Shown: one piece after another, positions 1-8,492 of the stretch
How the letters are laid out: each line of letters starts with the position of its first letter
Numbering within the stretch: the stretch's first letter is position 1
Source: JAAURS01 sp044923475
Lineage (GTDB): Bacteria; Cyanobacteriota; Cyanobacteriia; Thermosynechococcales; Thermosynechococcaceae
Length of the DNA stretch: 64,000 bases
Reading direction: 5' to 3'
Assembly: GCF_044923475.1 (NCBI RefSeq)
Contig: NZ_CP137338.1
Coordinates: 3,844,001 to 3,908,000, forward strand
Made by a program: the position numbers and the translations under genes
The notes under the pieces: generated by a model
What the model was told of the DNA's origin: nothing
What the model saw: the letters and a program-made list of their open reading frames with translations, nothing else
Database searches by the model: none

Positions 1-476
1 CCAGAGGTATTGACATAAAGTCCGTCCCCCTTGCCGCGCTCGACCACCTTGGTGTCGCCCGTGACGATGTGAATTCCAGCGCAAGCTGCCGCTGCTCGGA
101 TCGATTGCACCACTTTCCAAAGGATTTCCATCGATAACCCTTCTTCTAGGATGAAGCCAAGACTGAGGTAGAGAGGTTTAGCGCCGGCCATGGAGAGATC
201 GTTGACGGTGCCGTACACAGCCATTGCGCCAATATCGCCGCCGGGGAAAAACAAGGGCGAGACCACGTAGGAATCCGTAGTGAAAGCCATCCGTCCGTGG
301 GGAAGTTCCAACCGCGCTGCATCGTGCTGCCAGTCCGGTTCCGAGCCGAAGGCAGGCAACAACATTTGGTCGATGAGTTGGTGCATGAGTCTGCCGCCCC
401 CGCCGTGGGCCATGAGGACGTGGGGGTATTGTTGCAGGGGGATGGGGCATTGGGCGAGAAAACGAACAGAAGTCAT
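1..476 (-). CDS. hypE: HypE, hydrogenase maturation carbamoyl dehydratase (3' end outside window)
   Basis: HypE dehydrates the thiocarboxamide made by HypF on its own C-terminal cysteine to a thiocyanate, the source of the CN ligands of NiFe hydrogenase. About 158 N-terminal residues are visible, including the family's early HGGGGRLMHQLI stretch and the TTDSYVVSPLFFPGGDIG segment of the PurM-like ATP-binding fold. The C-terminal PRIC-type cysteine lies beyond the left edge. The ATG (474-476) is 4 nt after the hypD stop, so the two are co-translated. The gene has no visible defect. Confidence 0.95.
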   Translation of the reverse strand, partial: MTSVRFLAQCPIPLQQYPHVLMAHGGGGRLMHQLIDQMLLPAFGSEPDWQHDAARLELPHGRMAFTTDSYVVSPLFFPGGDIGAMAVYGTVNDLSMAGAKPLYLSLGFILEEGLSMEILWKVVQSIRAAAACAGIHIVTGDTKVVERGKGDGLYVNTS

Positions 477-480
477 GGGG

Positions 481-1599
481 CTAGCGCGCTGCGACAGCAG
501 GCATCTGACGATAGCGGTAGTAGGCAGCACAGGCCCCTTCCGAGGAAACCATCGGCGCGCCGAGGGGGTGGTTGGGGGTACAGCGCGTCCCAAAGGCCGG
601 ACATTCTTGGGGCTTGCGGATACCCTGCAAAATCTGGCCGCTGATGCACTCATCGGATGCTGCCGCAGCAGGTGCTGCGACGGGTGAAAGCAATGCTTTG
701 TGGCGCACGTCGAAGGCTACAAATTCAGGTTTGAGTCCCAGACCGCTGGCCGGAATTTCGCCAATGCCCCGCCAGGTCTGGGGCACGATCTCAAAGACCG
801 TTTGCAGCACAGCTCGAGCGGTTTCGTTGCCTTGTCGGCGCACCGATCGCGCGTAGCAATTTTCAACGGCGGCTTCTCCGCTTTCGAGCTGGCGGATGCA
901 GCGGTACAGTCCTTCTAGAATATCTAAGGGTTCAAATCCGGTCACGATAATGGGAATTTGGTACCGAGCGGCGATCGCCTCGTACTCCCGATACCCCATC
1001 ACGGTACACACATGTCCTGCTGCCAGAAATCCCTGAACTTGACAATCAGGGGAGGATAGAATCACTTCCATAGCTGGGGGGACTCGCACGTGGGACACCA
1101 GCAAGGAAAAATTTTGTAAGTTCTGCTGTGCAGCTTGATAGACCGCCATCGCCGTGGCTGGAGCCGTCGTTTCAAAGCCTACTGCAAAAAATACGACTTC
1201 TTTGTCGGGATTGGCTTGAGCAATTTTCAGCGCATCCAAGGGGGAGTAGAGAATGCGAATATCCCCGCCCGTTGCTTTAACGCTGAGAAGATCTCCTTTC
1301 TCAAGGCTTCCAGGGACGCGCAGCATATCGCCAAAGGAGCAGAGGATGACGTTGGGCAGGGCCGCCAGGGCAATCGCCGTGTCGATCGTCTCAGCCGAGG
1401 TGACGCACACGGGACAGCCGGGGCCGTGAATCAGAGCGATTTCAGGAGGCAGTAGCTCGTCCAGGCCGTATTTGACGATCGCGTGAGTTTGACCGCCGCA
1501 GATTTCCATGATCGTCCAGGGGCGGGTGACGAGTTGGGCGATCGCCTTAGCGTAGTGCCGAACGGCTTCTGCGTTGCGGTATTCATCGACGTACTTCAT
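481..1599 (-). CDS. hypD: HypD, hydrogenase Fe(CN)2CO assembly protein
   Basis: With HypC, HypD forms the scaffold on which the Fe(CN)2CO unit of NiFe hydrogenase is built. The 372-residue length is normal. The conserved CGGQTH motif lies near residues 34-39 and GPGCPVC near 59-65; the C-terminal third has the cysteines of the 4Fe-4S site (CISGQILQG, PQECPAFGTRC, EGACAAY). Its start overlaps the end of the dihydroorotate-dehydrogenase-like gene by 17 nt and hypE follows after 4 nt. hypC sits about 12 kb away, beyond an accessory island. Confidence 0.96.
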   Translation of the reverse strand: MKYVDEYRNAEAVRHYAKAIAQLVTRPWTIMEICGGQTHAIVKYGLDELLPPEIALIHGPGCPVCVTSAETIDTAIALAALPNVILCSFGDMLRVPGSLEKGDLLSVKATGGDIRILYSPLDALKIAQANPDKEVVFFAVGFETTAPATAMAVYQAAQQNLQNFSLLVSHVRVPPAMEVILSSPDCQVQGFLAAGHVCTVMGYREYEAIAARYQIPIIVTGFEPLDILEGLYRCIRQLESGEAAVENCYARSVRRQGNETARAVLQTVFEIVPQTWRGIGEIPASGLGLKPEFVAFDVRHKALLSPVAAPAAAASDECISGQILQGIRKPQECPAFGTRCTPNHPLGAPMVSSEGACAAYYRYRQMPAVAAR

Positions 1600-2617
1600 C
1601 GCGTTCCTCCACTGCTGACCAATGGGGATAGTAGGTTTGCAGCGTCTTCATATACTGTACCCGTTCGAATTGACTGGGGTCGGGACAATTTTGCTGGCTC
1701 ATGGTGCCTCGCAATTGCGAGACGGATGCATATTCGTGTTCTTCGAGCCAGGTTTCGAGATCCCGCTCGATGCTGCGCAAATGACCGACCCCGTGGCGCA
1801 ATAGAGCGGCCACAATTTGTGTCGCAGCAGCCCCTGCCATCAGCAGCCGCACGACATCCTGGGCATTGTGAATCCCGCTGGTGGCGGCTAGATCCGCTGG
1901 AATGCGACCGTAGAGAATCCCAATCCAGTGCATGGGCAGCCGTAAGGCTTGGGGCGTACTCAGCAACAACTGAGGCCGAATTTCCAAGGCTTCGATGTCG
2001 ATATCGGGTTGGTAAAAGCGATTGAATAAAACCAGCGCATCGGCTCCCGCTTCGCAGAGGCGTTTGGCCATATTGGCGGTGTTGCTAAAGAAGGGGCTGA
2101 GTTTGACCGCGACTGGAATAGTCACCTGGGCTTTCACCTGTCTCAGAATTTCCAGATATTGCGCCTCGACCTCCGCGCCGGAGAGATCCGGGTCGGTGGG
2201 AATCCAGTAAATATTGAGTTCGATCGCATCGGCTCCAGCTTGTTGGATGTTTTGGGCGTATTCCACCCAACCACCCAGGGAGGAACCGTTCAAGCTACCC
2301 ATAATGGGAATGTCTAGGGCTGCTTTCGCTTGCTGAATCTGCTCCAGATAATGTTCTGCCCCGACGTGGAAGATTTCGGGTTCTGGAAAGTAGGTGAGGG
2401 CTTCGGCAAAGCTGTTCGTTCCGTATTCGAGATGGTGGTGCAATTCCAAAACATCCCGCTGGATCTGTTCTTCAAAGACCGAATGCATGACGATCGCCGC
2501 CGCTCCGGCATCCTCCAAGCGCTTGAGGGTATCGAGGTCTTCGCTAAGGGGGGCGGCAGCTCCGACGACGAGGGGCGATCGCAGCGGCAACCCTAGATAA
2601 GTTGTGGTTAAATCCAT
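1583..2617 (-). CDS. Dihydroorotate dehydrogenase-like FMN protein
   Basis: A 344-residue TIM-barrel protein of the dihydroorotate dehydrogenase-like family. It opens with LGLPLRSPLVVGAAAPLSED, shows the strand-6 signature VAVKLSPFFSNTANMAKRL and a late glycine-rich part (GAAATQIVAALLRHG) that usually holds the FMN phosphate. The family differs from PyrD and often sits with redox and fermentation genes; its substrate is not known. It overlaps hypD by 17 nt, so it belongs to the hyp operon. GGAG lies about 7 nt before the ATG. A role in pyrimidine synthesis is less likely given this context. Confidence 0.85.
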   Translation of the reverse strand: MDLTTTYLGLPLRSPLVVGAAAPLSEDLDTLKRLEDAGAAAIVMHSVFEEQIQRDVLELHHHLEYGTNSFAEALTYFPEPEIFHVGAEHYLEQIQQAKAALDIPIMGSLNGSSLGGWVEYAQNIQQAGADAIELNIYWIPTDPDLSGAEVEAQYLEILRQVKAQVTIPVAVKLSPFFSNTANMAKRLCEAGADALVLFNRFYQPDIDIEALEIRPQLLLSTPQALRLPMHWIGILYGRIPADLAATSGIHNAQDVVRLLMAGAAATQIVAALLRHGVGHLRSIERDLETWLEEHEYASVSQLRGTMSQQNCPDPSQFERVQYMKTLQTYYPHWSAVEERDEVRR

Positions 2618-2633
2618 CAGTTTTCTCCGTTTT

Positions 2634-3389
2634 TTAAGTCTTTAAGGTCTGAATCCAAGCAAAATCGCGATCGCTAACGGGAGGAATTGGTTGCTGGGTA
2701 TAGTCAACGGTCAGATTTAACGCAGCCTCTCGATAAACTGTGTCTAACAATTCATGCAGATTAATAACAGGTTCTTCATCCTGCGATCGCAGCGGTAATG
2801 GAAACAGCGGTATCGCATCCCTCAAATTAAACGCGTACAATTCTGCGGCAGGACGGCGATCGGCTCGGCTTACTAATATTCGATAGTCTGATTGGATCCC
2901 TCCTCCCACGGGTTTCGGATCCCCAGTTCGCAACAGATCCACCTCAACCAGATTGGCATCGCTGCTCAAAATCTTCTGACGTTTGGCATCGTACTTCTGC
3001 TTGCCCTCCCCCGCTCGCTTATTTTTGGGCGATAACACTTCTACGACGGTCACAACCCTTCCAGTGCCGACCTCGCGGATTTCTAAATATCGCTCTTGCA
3101 CGTCTTCAGTCATGGGCACGGTGACGGCTAGCGGCTCGCTTAGAGTTGCTGTTGCGAGATTTGGGCTAGCAGCGTTCGTGCCTTTTTGAAACACTGACAC
3201 ATCTGGAATCCCGACCAGTAAGGCGTCTGAATACACTCGCTTTTCTACAGCCGCCCGATACTTGGGTGTAATGACGGCATTGAGCGATCGCGCTAACACT
3301 GCAATCAACCCAAAATGTACCTCAGACCATAATTCTGGATTTTCTAGATAAGGGTTCATTCCTGGAAAATCTGGAAAGTTGAGCGTCAT
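2634..3389 (-). CDS. DUF4058 family protein
   Basis: A 251-residue DUF4058 protein, a family very common in cyanobacteria and of unknown function. The N-terminus FPGMNPYLENPELWSEVH is diagnostic. The centre has YLEIREVGTGRVVTVVEVLSPKNKRAGEG, whose V-x-E-V-L-S-P-x-N-K core resembles a PD-(D/E)XK-like fold. The ATG at 3389 is chosen over upstream ATGs because GGGAG lies 8 nt before it and the family starts here. It is 16 nt upstream of the dihydroorotate-dehydrogenase-like gene on the same strand and marks the island's left part. Function not assigned. Confidence 0.85.
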   Translation of the reverse strand: MTLNFPDFPGMNPYLENPELWSEVHFGLIAVLARSLNAVITPKYRAAVEKRVYSDALLVGIPDVSVFQKGTNAASPNLATATLSEPLAVTVPMTEDVQERYLEIREVGTGRVVTVVEVLSPKNKRAGEGKQKYDAKRQKILSSDANLVEVDLLRTGDPKPVGGGIQSDYRILVSRADRRPAAELYAFNLRDAIPLFPLPLRSQDEEPVINLHELLDTVYREAALNLTVDYTQQPIPPVSDRDFAWIQTLKT

Positions 3390-3603
3390 TTGCGCTACTC
3401 CCATAACACGATACGAATGTGTTCTCGAAAGAAGTAGAGGGTTAACTAGGTACCCCCATCCCAAATTATTTAGGTTGTTGTTCGAGGGTGTGGGGCGATC
3501 GCAACCATGTTAGATTTCCTGTCTATCCATTTGCATTGTAAACGCTCATTCTCATTGACTGCGCAAGAGGTTTTACATCCGATTTGTCAGGAGACATGGA
3601 GAG

Positions 3604-3915
3604 GTGCTGCTCAATAGTGCTTCTTATCATAAGATTGCGCCGCATTTGGTGCTGATGGCTTTTCTTTATCGGGTGGTTAATGGAAGGGGCACGCTGGAGC
3701 GGGAGTATGCGATTGGGCGCGATCGCATGGATCTTTGTTTGCAGTATGGCTCTGTTATTGTGGGGATTGAGGTTAAGGTGCAGCGGTTGGGGTTGGATTT
3801 TGGCTGGTCGGTTATTTGCGATCGTCGGAAGACGGTGTTGCCAATTGCCACTCGGCTGCGGTCTGAACGACATCAAACTGATTTAGGCCGAACGATTGAA
3901 GTTATTTATACTTGA
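3604..3915 (+). pseudogene. 3' remnant of an AAA-like ATPase with PD-(D/E)XK-type C-terminus
   Basis: About 103 codons resemble only the C-terminal end of the large cyanobacterial AAA-like ATPases that carry a nuclease-like domain: LYRVVNGRGTLEREYAIGRDR, then DLCLQYGSVIVGIEVKVQR with the E-x-K element, then a GWSVICDRR-like strand. The P-loop ATPase part is absent upstream and the segment between E-x-K and the last strand is shorter than expected. No ribosome binding site is evident. I read it as a degraded remnant from turnover in the island. A short functional protein cannot be excluded. Confidence 0.5.
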
Positions 3916-4173
3916 TCTAAGTTCCGCGAAATCTGATGCAAATCTTGAAAACGATGCCCTGATGCCATGCTAATGGATCTCAAAAACAGCCAACCTCACG
4001 TTTTTCATAAACTCACCCCCAAGGGCTACACAATCCGGCTGATTCTCACTGAATCTAATGAAGTCACACGGCCAAATTTTCTCACCCTTTTGCTATCTTT
4101 ATCCATGATTTTGCCATCTGTTGCATAAATTTGTTCTTTGGCAAAAATAGAAACAACCTAAGTTGAGGGACAG

Positions 4174-7100
4174 ATGATGTCGGGAAAGAAATTTTTGGAG
4201 ATGTCGCAAGAGGAATTGTTGGAGATTATTGAAAAGGCTCAGCAAAGTGGACAAACAGGACTGAGATTGGAAGCAATCCAAGAACTGCCCCCAGAAATTG
4301 GTCAGTTAATCAATCTCAAGTCCCTTGAAATCGGCTATAACAAACTGACAGCATTACCAGAATCCATCGGACAGTTAACCAATCTCACGTCCCTTCATCT
4401 CCGCAATAATCAATTAACGATGTTGCCAGAGTCCATCGGACAGTTAATCAACCTTACGTCCCTTGATCTCCGTAATAATCAACTGACGACGTTACCAGAA
4501 CCCATCGGACAGTTAACTAATCTCACATCCCTTGAAATCAGCTATAACAAACTGACAGCGTTACCAGAATCCATTGGACAGTTAACCAATCTCACGTCCC
4601 TTGATCTCCGCAATAATCAACTGACGATGTTGCCAGAGTCCATCGGACAGTTAATCAACCTTACGTCCCTTGATCTCCGCAATAATCAACTGACGATGTT
4701 GCCAGAGTCCATCGGACAGTTAATCAACCTTACGTCCCTTGATCTCCGTAATAATCAACTGACGATGTTGCCAGAGTCCATCGGACAGTTAACCAATCTC
4801 ACATCCCTTGAAATCAGCTATAACAAACTGACGATATTACCGAAATCCATCGGACAATTAACCAATCTCACGTCTCTTAAAATCAACCATAACAAACTGA
4901 CGGTTTTACCAGAATCCATCGGACGGTTAACCAATCTCACGTCCCTCGACCTCTGCAATAATCAACTGACGACTTTGCCGGCATCCATTGGACAGTTAAC
5001 TAGCCTTATGACTCTTGACCTCCGCGATAGTGGACTAACCTCGTTACCAGATGTTATTGGACAGTTAACTAATCCTACTACCTGCCACATCCGTTTTGAG
5101 CAATTTATGAAATCGTCGGATGCAATCGTTCAATTACCCAATTTTACATCCCTTGACCTTAGCAATAACCAACTAACGACATTACCAGAATGGCTTGGTC
5201 AGTTAACCGATCTTATATACCTTGACCTCAGTAATAACCAACTGACAACATTACCAGAATGGCTTGGTCAGTTAACCGATCTCATATACCTTGACCTTAG
5301 CAATAACCAACTGATGACATTACCAGAATGGCTTGGTCAGTTAACCAATCTTACATCCCTCAACCTTAGTAATAGCCAACTGACGGCGCTACCAGAATGG
5401 CTTGCTCAATTAACTAATCTGGTAGCTCTCGACCTCAGCAATAACAGACTGACTAGTTTGCCAGAATGGCTCGTCCAGCTAACAAATCTTAAGATCTTCT
5501 ACCTCCGCTCCAATCAATTCATGACTTCACCGGATGTGATCGGCCAGTTAAGCAATCTGACAGCTCTCGTCCTTAGCGATAACCAACTGAAAACCTCACC
5601 AGAATTAATCGGCCAGCTAACAAATCTCACCATCCTCGATCTTAGCAATAACCAACTAAAAACTTTGCCAGAATTAATCGGCCAACTAACAAATCTCAAA
5701 ATTTTTGAACTTAATGGAAATTCATTCAGCGAAATTCCTCCAGAAGTTGTCAGAAAGGGAGGTCTCGCAGTTCGCGATTACTACCGCCAACGTTTAGAAG
5801 CGAATACAGATTACATTTACGAAGCAAAACTCCTAATTATTGGTGAAGGTGGAGCCGGAAAAACTAGCCTTGCCAATAAACTGAAAGACCCTAACTACAC
5901 CCTTAAACTCGAAAGTAGCGCCACTCCCGAAAAATCTACCGAAGGAATCGATGTACTTCGCCTCGATTTCGATCATCTTAGCGGCAACCCCTTCCGTATC
6001 AACGTTTGGGATTTCGGGGGTCAAGAAATCTACCACGCCACCCACCAATTTTTCCTCACCAAACGCTCCCTCTACCTCCTCGTTGCCGACACCCGCCAAG
6101 ACAACACCGACTTCAACTACTGGCTGGAAGTCGTCGAACTGCTCAGCGAAGCCAGTCCCACCCTCATCGTTAAAAATGAAAAACAAGAGCGCCCTTGTCA
6201 AGTCAACGAAAATCAACTGCGTGGTCGTTTCCCCAACCTGGAAAAAATTTTACCCACCAACCTCAACACTAATCGAGGTTTGCTCGAAATCCTTGCTGCC
6301 GTCCAACACCACATCAGCCAACTCCCCCACATTGGCACTCCCCTCCCCAAAACTTGGGTCAATGTCCGCAAAGTATTAGAAACGGACTCCCGCAACTACA
6401 TCAGTCAGGATGAATTTCTGACTCTCTGCGACACCCACGGTTTCAAGCGCCACGAAGACAAACTTCAACTCAGTGGCTACCTCCACGATCTAGGTGTCTG
6501 TCTACACTTCCAAGACGATGCTGTATTAGAAGAAATTGTCATCCTCAAACCTGAATGGGGCACAACTGCCGTCTATAAAGTCCTCGACACCGCCAAAGTA
6601 CAAGAAAATTTAGGTTGCTTTACAGACAACGACTTAGCCATTATTTGGGCAGATAGCCAATATGCAACTGTACGCCGAAAATTACTTCAGTTGATGATGA
6701 AGTTCAAGCTCTGCTACGAAATTCCTCACCGTCCCAAAACCTACATCGCCCCCCAACTTCTCTCCCCCAATCAACCCGAATATGACTGGGATGATACCAA
6801 CAACCTCATCCTGCGCTACCACTACGAATTCATGCCCAAAGGGATGCTTACCCGCTTCATTGTCGAAATGCATAGACTCATTGACAGCGAACTCGTTTGG
6901 AAAGAAGGTGTCATTCTCAAGGATGAAAATGCCCGCGCTGAAGTAATCGAAGCCTACTACAAAAACGAAATCCGCATTCGCATTACTGGCAAACTCAAAA
7001 AGCCCCTTCTAGAGAGTATCCGTCACGAATTTCGTAAAATACACGAGTCCTACAACAAGCCAGAAGACTCACCGGAGAAGCATCGTCTCCGTTACCAAGA

Positions 7101-7395
7101 ATTTATCCCCTGCAATTGTTCATATTGCAAAGGCACCCAAACCCCCTTCTCCTATTCCCTCGATCGCCTTCAAGCACGGTTAAAAAGCGATCGCCGCCAA
7201 ATTGAATGCGACATCAGCTATGAAATGATTGATGTTCGCAGCTTGATTGACGATGCGATCGGTCACAGTGCAAACAGCCTGAATCGAGAAAAAGATTCTG
7301 AGCGATCCCGCATTAATATTCACATTGGCGATAAAATCGGTCACGACAAAGTGGGACAAGATAAGATTCAAGGCGACAAACCCGAGCATTTGTAG
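4174..7395 (+). CDS. ROCO family protein: leucine-rich repeats, Roc GTPase, COR domain, G-D-K repeat tail
   Basis: A 1073-residue cytosolic ROCO protein. Residues about 30-520 are some twenty 23-residue leucine-rich repeats (LTNLTSLDLRNNQLTxLPES type). The Roc GTPase has its P-loop GEGGAGKTS at about 557-565, the switch-II DFGGQE at about 613-618 and VKNEKQER in the guanine-recognition position, the usual variant in bacterial members. A COR dimerisation domain follows (about 720-1000). The last 25 residues form a period-5 repeat (IGDK-IGHDK-VGQDK-IQGDK) that also occurs in the gene two places downstream. GAGGGA precedes the ATG. BrnT follows after 12 nt. Bacterial ROCO proteins are nucleotide-dependent dimerising switches; linkage to a toxin suggests a sensor in a conflict or cell-death system, which is inference. 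Confidence 0.92.
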   Translation: MMSGKKFLEMSQEELLEIIEKAQQSGQTGLRLEAIQELPPEIGQLINLKSLEIGYNKLTALPESIGQLTNLTSLHLRNNQLTMLPESIGQLINLTSLDLRNNQLTTLPEPIGQLTNLTSLEISYNKLTALPESIGQLTNLTSLDLRNNQLTMLPESIGQLINLTSLDLRNNQLTMLPESIGQLINLTSLDLRNNQLTMLPESIGQLTNLTSLEISYNKLTILPKSIGQLTNLTSLKINHNKLTVLPESIGRLTNLTSLDLCNNQLTTLPASIGQLTSLMTLDLRDSGLTSLPDVIGQLTNPTTCHIRFEQFMKSSDAIVQLPNFTSLDLSNNQLTTLPEWLGQLTDLIYLDLSNNQLTTLPEWLGQLTDLIYLDLSNNQLMTLPEWLGQLTNLTSLNLSNSQLTALPEWLAQLTNLVALDLSNNRLTSLPEWLVQLTNLKIFYLRSNQFMTSPDVIGQLSNLTALVLSDNQLKTSPELIGQLTNLTILDLSNNQLKTLPELIGQLTNLKIFELNGNSFSEIPPEVVRKGGLAVRDYYRQRLEANTDYIYEAKLLIIGEGGAGKTSLANKLKDPNYTLKLESSATPEKSTEGIDVLRLDFDHLSGNPFRINVWDFGGQEIYHATHQFFLTKRSLYLLVADTRQDNTDFNYWLEVVELLSEASPTLIVKNEKQERPCQVNENQLRGRFPNLEKILPTNLNTNRGLLEILAAVQHHISQLPHIGTPLPKTWVNVRKVLETDSRNYISQDEFLTLCDTHGFKRHEDKLQLSGYLHDLGVCLHFQDDAVLEEIVILKPEWGTTAVYKVLDTAKVQENLGCFTDNDLAIIWADSQYATVRRKLLQLMMKFKLCYEIPHRPKTYIAPQLLSPNQPEYDWDDTNNLILRYHYEFMPKGMLTRFIVEMHRLIDSELVWKEGVILKDENARAEVIEAYYKNEIRIRITGKLKKPLLESIRHEFRKIHESYNKPEDSPEKHRLRYQEFIPCNCSYCKGTQTPFSYSLDRLQARLKSDRRQIECDISYEMIDVRSLIDDAIGHSANSLNREKDSERSRINIHIGDKIGHDKVGQDKIQGDKPEHL
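4423..4800 (+). repeat. Near-identical 69-bp tandem repeats inside the LRR coding region
   Basis: The DNA encoding the early leucine-rich repeats contains near-identical 69-bp units (one 23-residue repeat each). The segment starting TTGCCAGAGTCCATCGGACA begins at 4423, 4630, 4699 and 4768, offsets that are exact multiples of 69. The 4630 and 4699 copies are virtually identical through 50 bases or more. Later repeats (after about 5050) are much more diverged. This points to recent expansion by slippage or recombination. Confidence 0.85.
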
Positions 7396-7407
7396 GCGCA
7401 ATCGAGA

Positions 7408-7683
7408 ATGGAATTTGAATGGGATGAAAACAAAGCCAGCAGCAACCTTACAAAACACGGCATCAGCTTTGAAGAAGCCAAAACAGTTTTTCAGAACGAT
7501 GTCAATTCCATTACCTTCTTCGACCCCGACCACTCATTCGACGAGGAGCGCTATATTGAGATTGGACTATCCGCCAAGGGTCTACTGCTCGCCATTGTTT
7601 ACGTAGAACGAGAAGGCTATATCCGCATTATCAGTGCTCGTAAAGCAACGCTAAGAGAGATAAAACTCTATGACCAAAGCTGA
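7408..7683 (+). CDS. brnT: BrnT family toxin
   Basis: A 91-residue BrnT-type toxin, a RelE-like ribonuclease fold. The N-terminal FEWDENKASSNLTKHGISFEEA, the central DPDHSFDEERYIEIG and the C-terminal YIRIISARKATLRE with its invariant RIISAR core are all present, so it looks intact. It starts 12 nt after the ROCO stop and its end overlaps the next gene by 14 nt, so all three genes should be co-transcribed. The downstream partner is not a standard BrnA; see the next entry. BrnT toxins arrest growth by RNA cleavage; that activity here is inferred from family. Confidence 0.9.
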   Translation: MEFEWDENKASSNLTKHGISFEEAKTVFQNDVNSITFFDPDHSFDEERYIEIGLSAKGLLLAIVYVEREGYIRIISARKATLREIKLYDQS

Positions 7684-8275
7684 TCGAACCCGACCAAACC
7701 CTAACATGGACGAAGACGATATTCTGCCAGAGTACGATCTGAGTAAGATATCGTACGTTCGTGGCAAACACGCCCATCTAGTCGGACAACCTCACACCGT
7801 AACCATCCATCAAGGCGATGGCACCGCTACCGTTCAAAAATTTGATAGCACAGGCAACATGACCAGCGAAAAACACAACGTTTGGATCGGCGATCGCATT
7901 GCAGGCGATAAAGTCGCAGGCGACAAAGTCATGGGCAACAAAGTCCAAATTGGCACCGTTCAAGGGGATGCCGTTGCAGGCAACAAAATCGTCAACGCTC
8001 AAAATCTAACCGAGGCTGCCAAAGAAATTCAAGACCTAATCGAACAACTCGCTCAAACCTACCCTACCGATACGATGCCCGCCAAAGTTAGCTTTGCCAA
8101 TGCAATCGTTCAGCGCATTGATGCCAACACCTCCCTCAGCCAACGAATCCTGAGCGCAGGCAAAGCCGGAAGCATTGCCGCCATCGGCCAAGTTCTCAAT
8201 CATCCCTTAGCGAGTTTTGTAATTGCTGCGATTGAAGATTGGCAAAAGAGTAAAAACGCTAGCAATATTGCATAA
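7670..8275 (+). CDS. BrnT-partner-like N-terminus fused to G-D-K pentad repeat and helical C-terminal domain
   Basis: A 201-residue three-part protein. Residues 1-60 (TRPNPNMDEDDILPEYDLSK, then RGKHAHL and HTVTIHQGDG) resemble the small antitoxin-like partners often found after BrnT in cyanobacteria. Residues about 66-105 form a period-5 repeat (IGDR-IAGDK-VAGDK-VMGNK, then VQGDA-VAGNK), probably a short beta-helix like pentapeptide-repeat proteins. Residues about 110-195 are helical (EAAKEIQDLIEQLAQTYP, later LNHPLASFVIAAIEDW) and match a domain I recall from cyanobacterial signalling and repeat proteins of unknown function. It overlaps brnT by 14 nt. I infer an antitoxin and adaptor that could bind the ROCO tail through like repeats. 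Confidence 0.75.
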   Translation: MTKADRTRPNPNMDEDDILPEYDLSKISYVRGKHAHLVGQPHTVTIHQGDGTATVQKFDSTGNMTSEKHNVWIGDRIAGDKVAGDKVMGNKVQIGTVQGDAVAGNKIVNAQNLTEAAKEIQDLIEQLAQTYPTDTMPAKVSFANAIVQRIDANTSLSQRILSAGKAGSIAAIGQVLNHPLASFVIAAIEDWQKSKNASNIA

Positions 8276-8316
8276 AGCCAGCACTAGAGGCTTTGTATCG
8301 AGCATTGTGCTGACTT
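8276..8316 (+). terminator. Possible terminator hairpin after the ROCO-brnT module
   Basis: Arms 8276-8284 and 8308-8316 (AGCCAGCAC / GTGCTGACT) pair with one mismatch directly after the last stop codon of the three-gene module. The loop is long and only a weak T run follows, so termination activity is uncertain. Confidence 0.35.
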
Positions 8317-8492
8317 TATGAGTGTTCTCCTCTCCCCATCCTTATGCCGCCACATCAAACAGCAGCAGTTCAGCATTAAGTTTGCTTTCGTTCAACTGAG
8401 TCCACAATATCGAGCGTGGCTTGTTGTAAAGGCGATCGCACAGATTTTTTGTAGAATGAATAGAACAAAACCTGCATTTTTAGGCAACGATC

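Noticed and set aside
178..450. 90-codon minus-strand ORF and overlapping plus-strand ORFs at 280-687
   Set aside because: Out-of-frame shadows of hypE and hypD, which have full family motifs.
3973..4128. 51-codon plus-strand ORF before the ROCO gene
   Set aside because: No similarity, no ribosome binding site; ordinary AT-rich spacer.
4423..4800. Regular repeats considered as a CRISPR array
   Set aside because: The 69-bp units are translated LRR repeats without spacers; no cas genes in the window.
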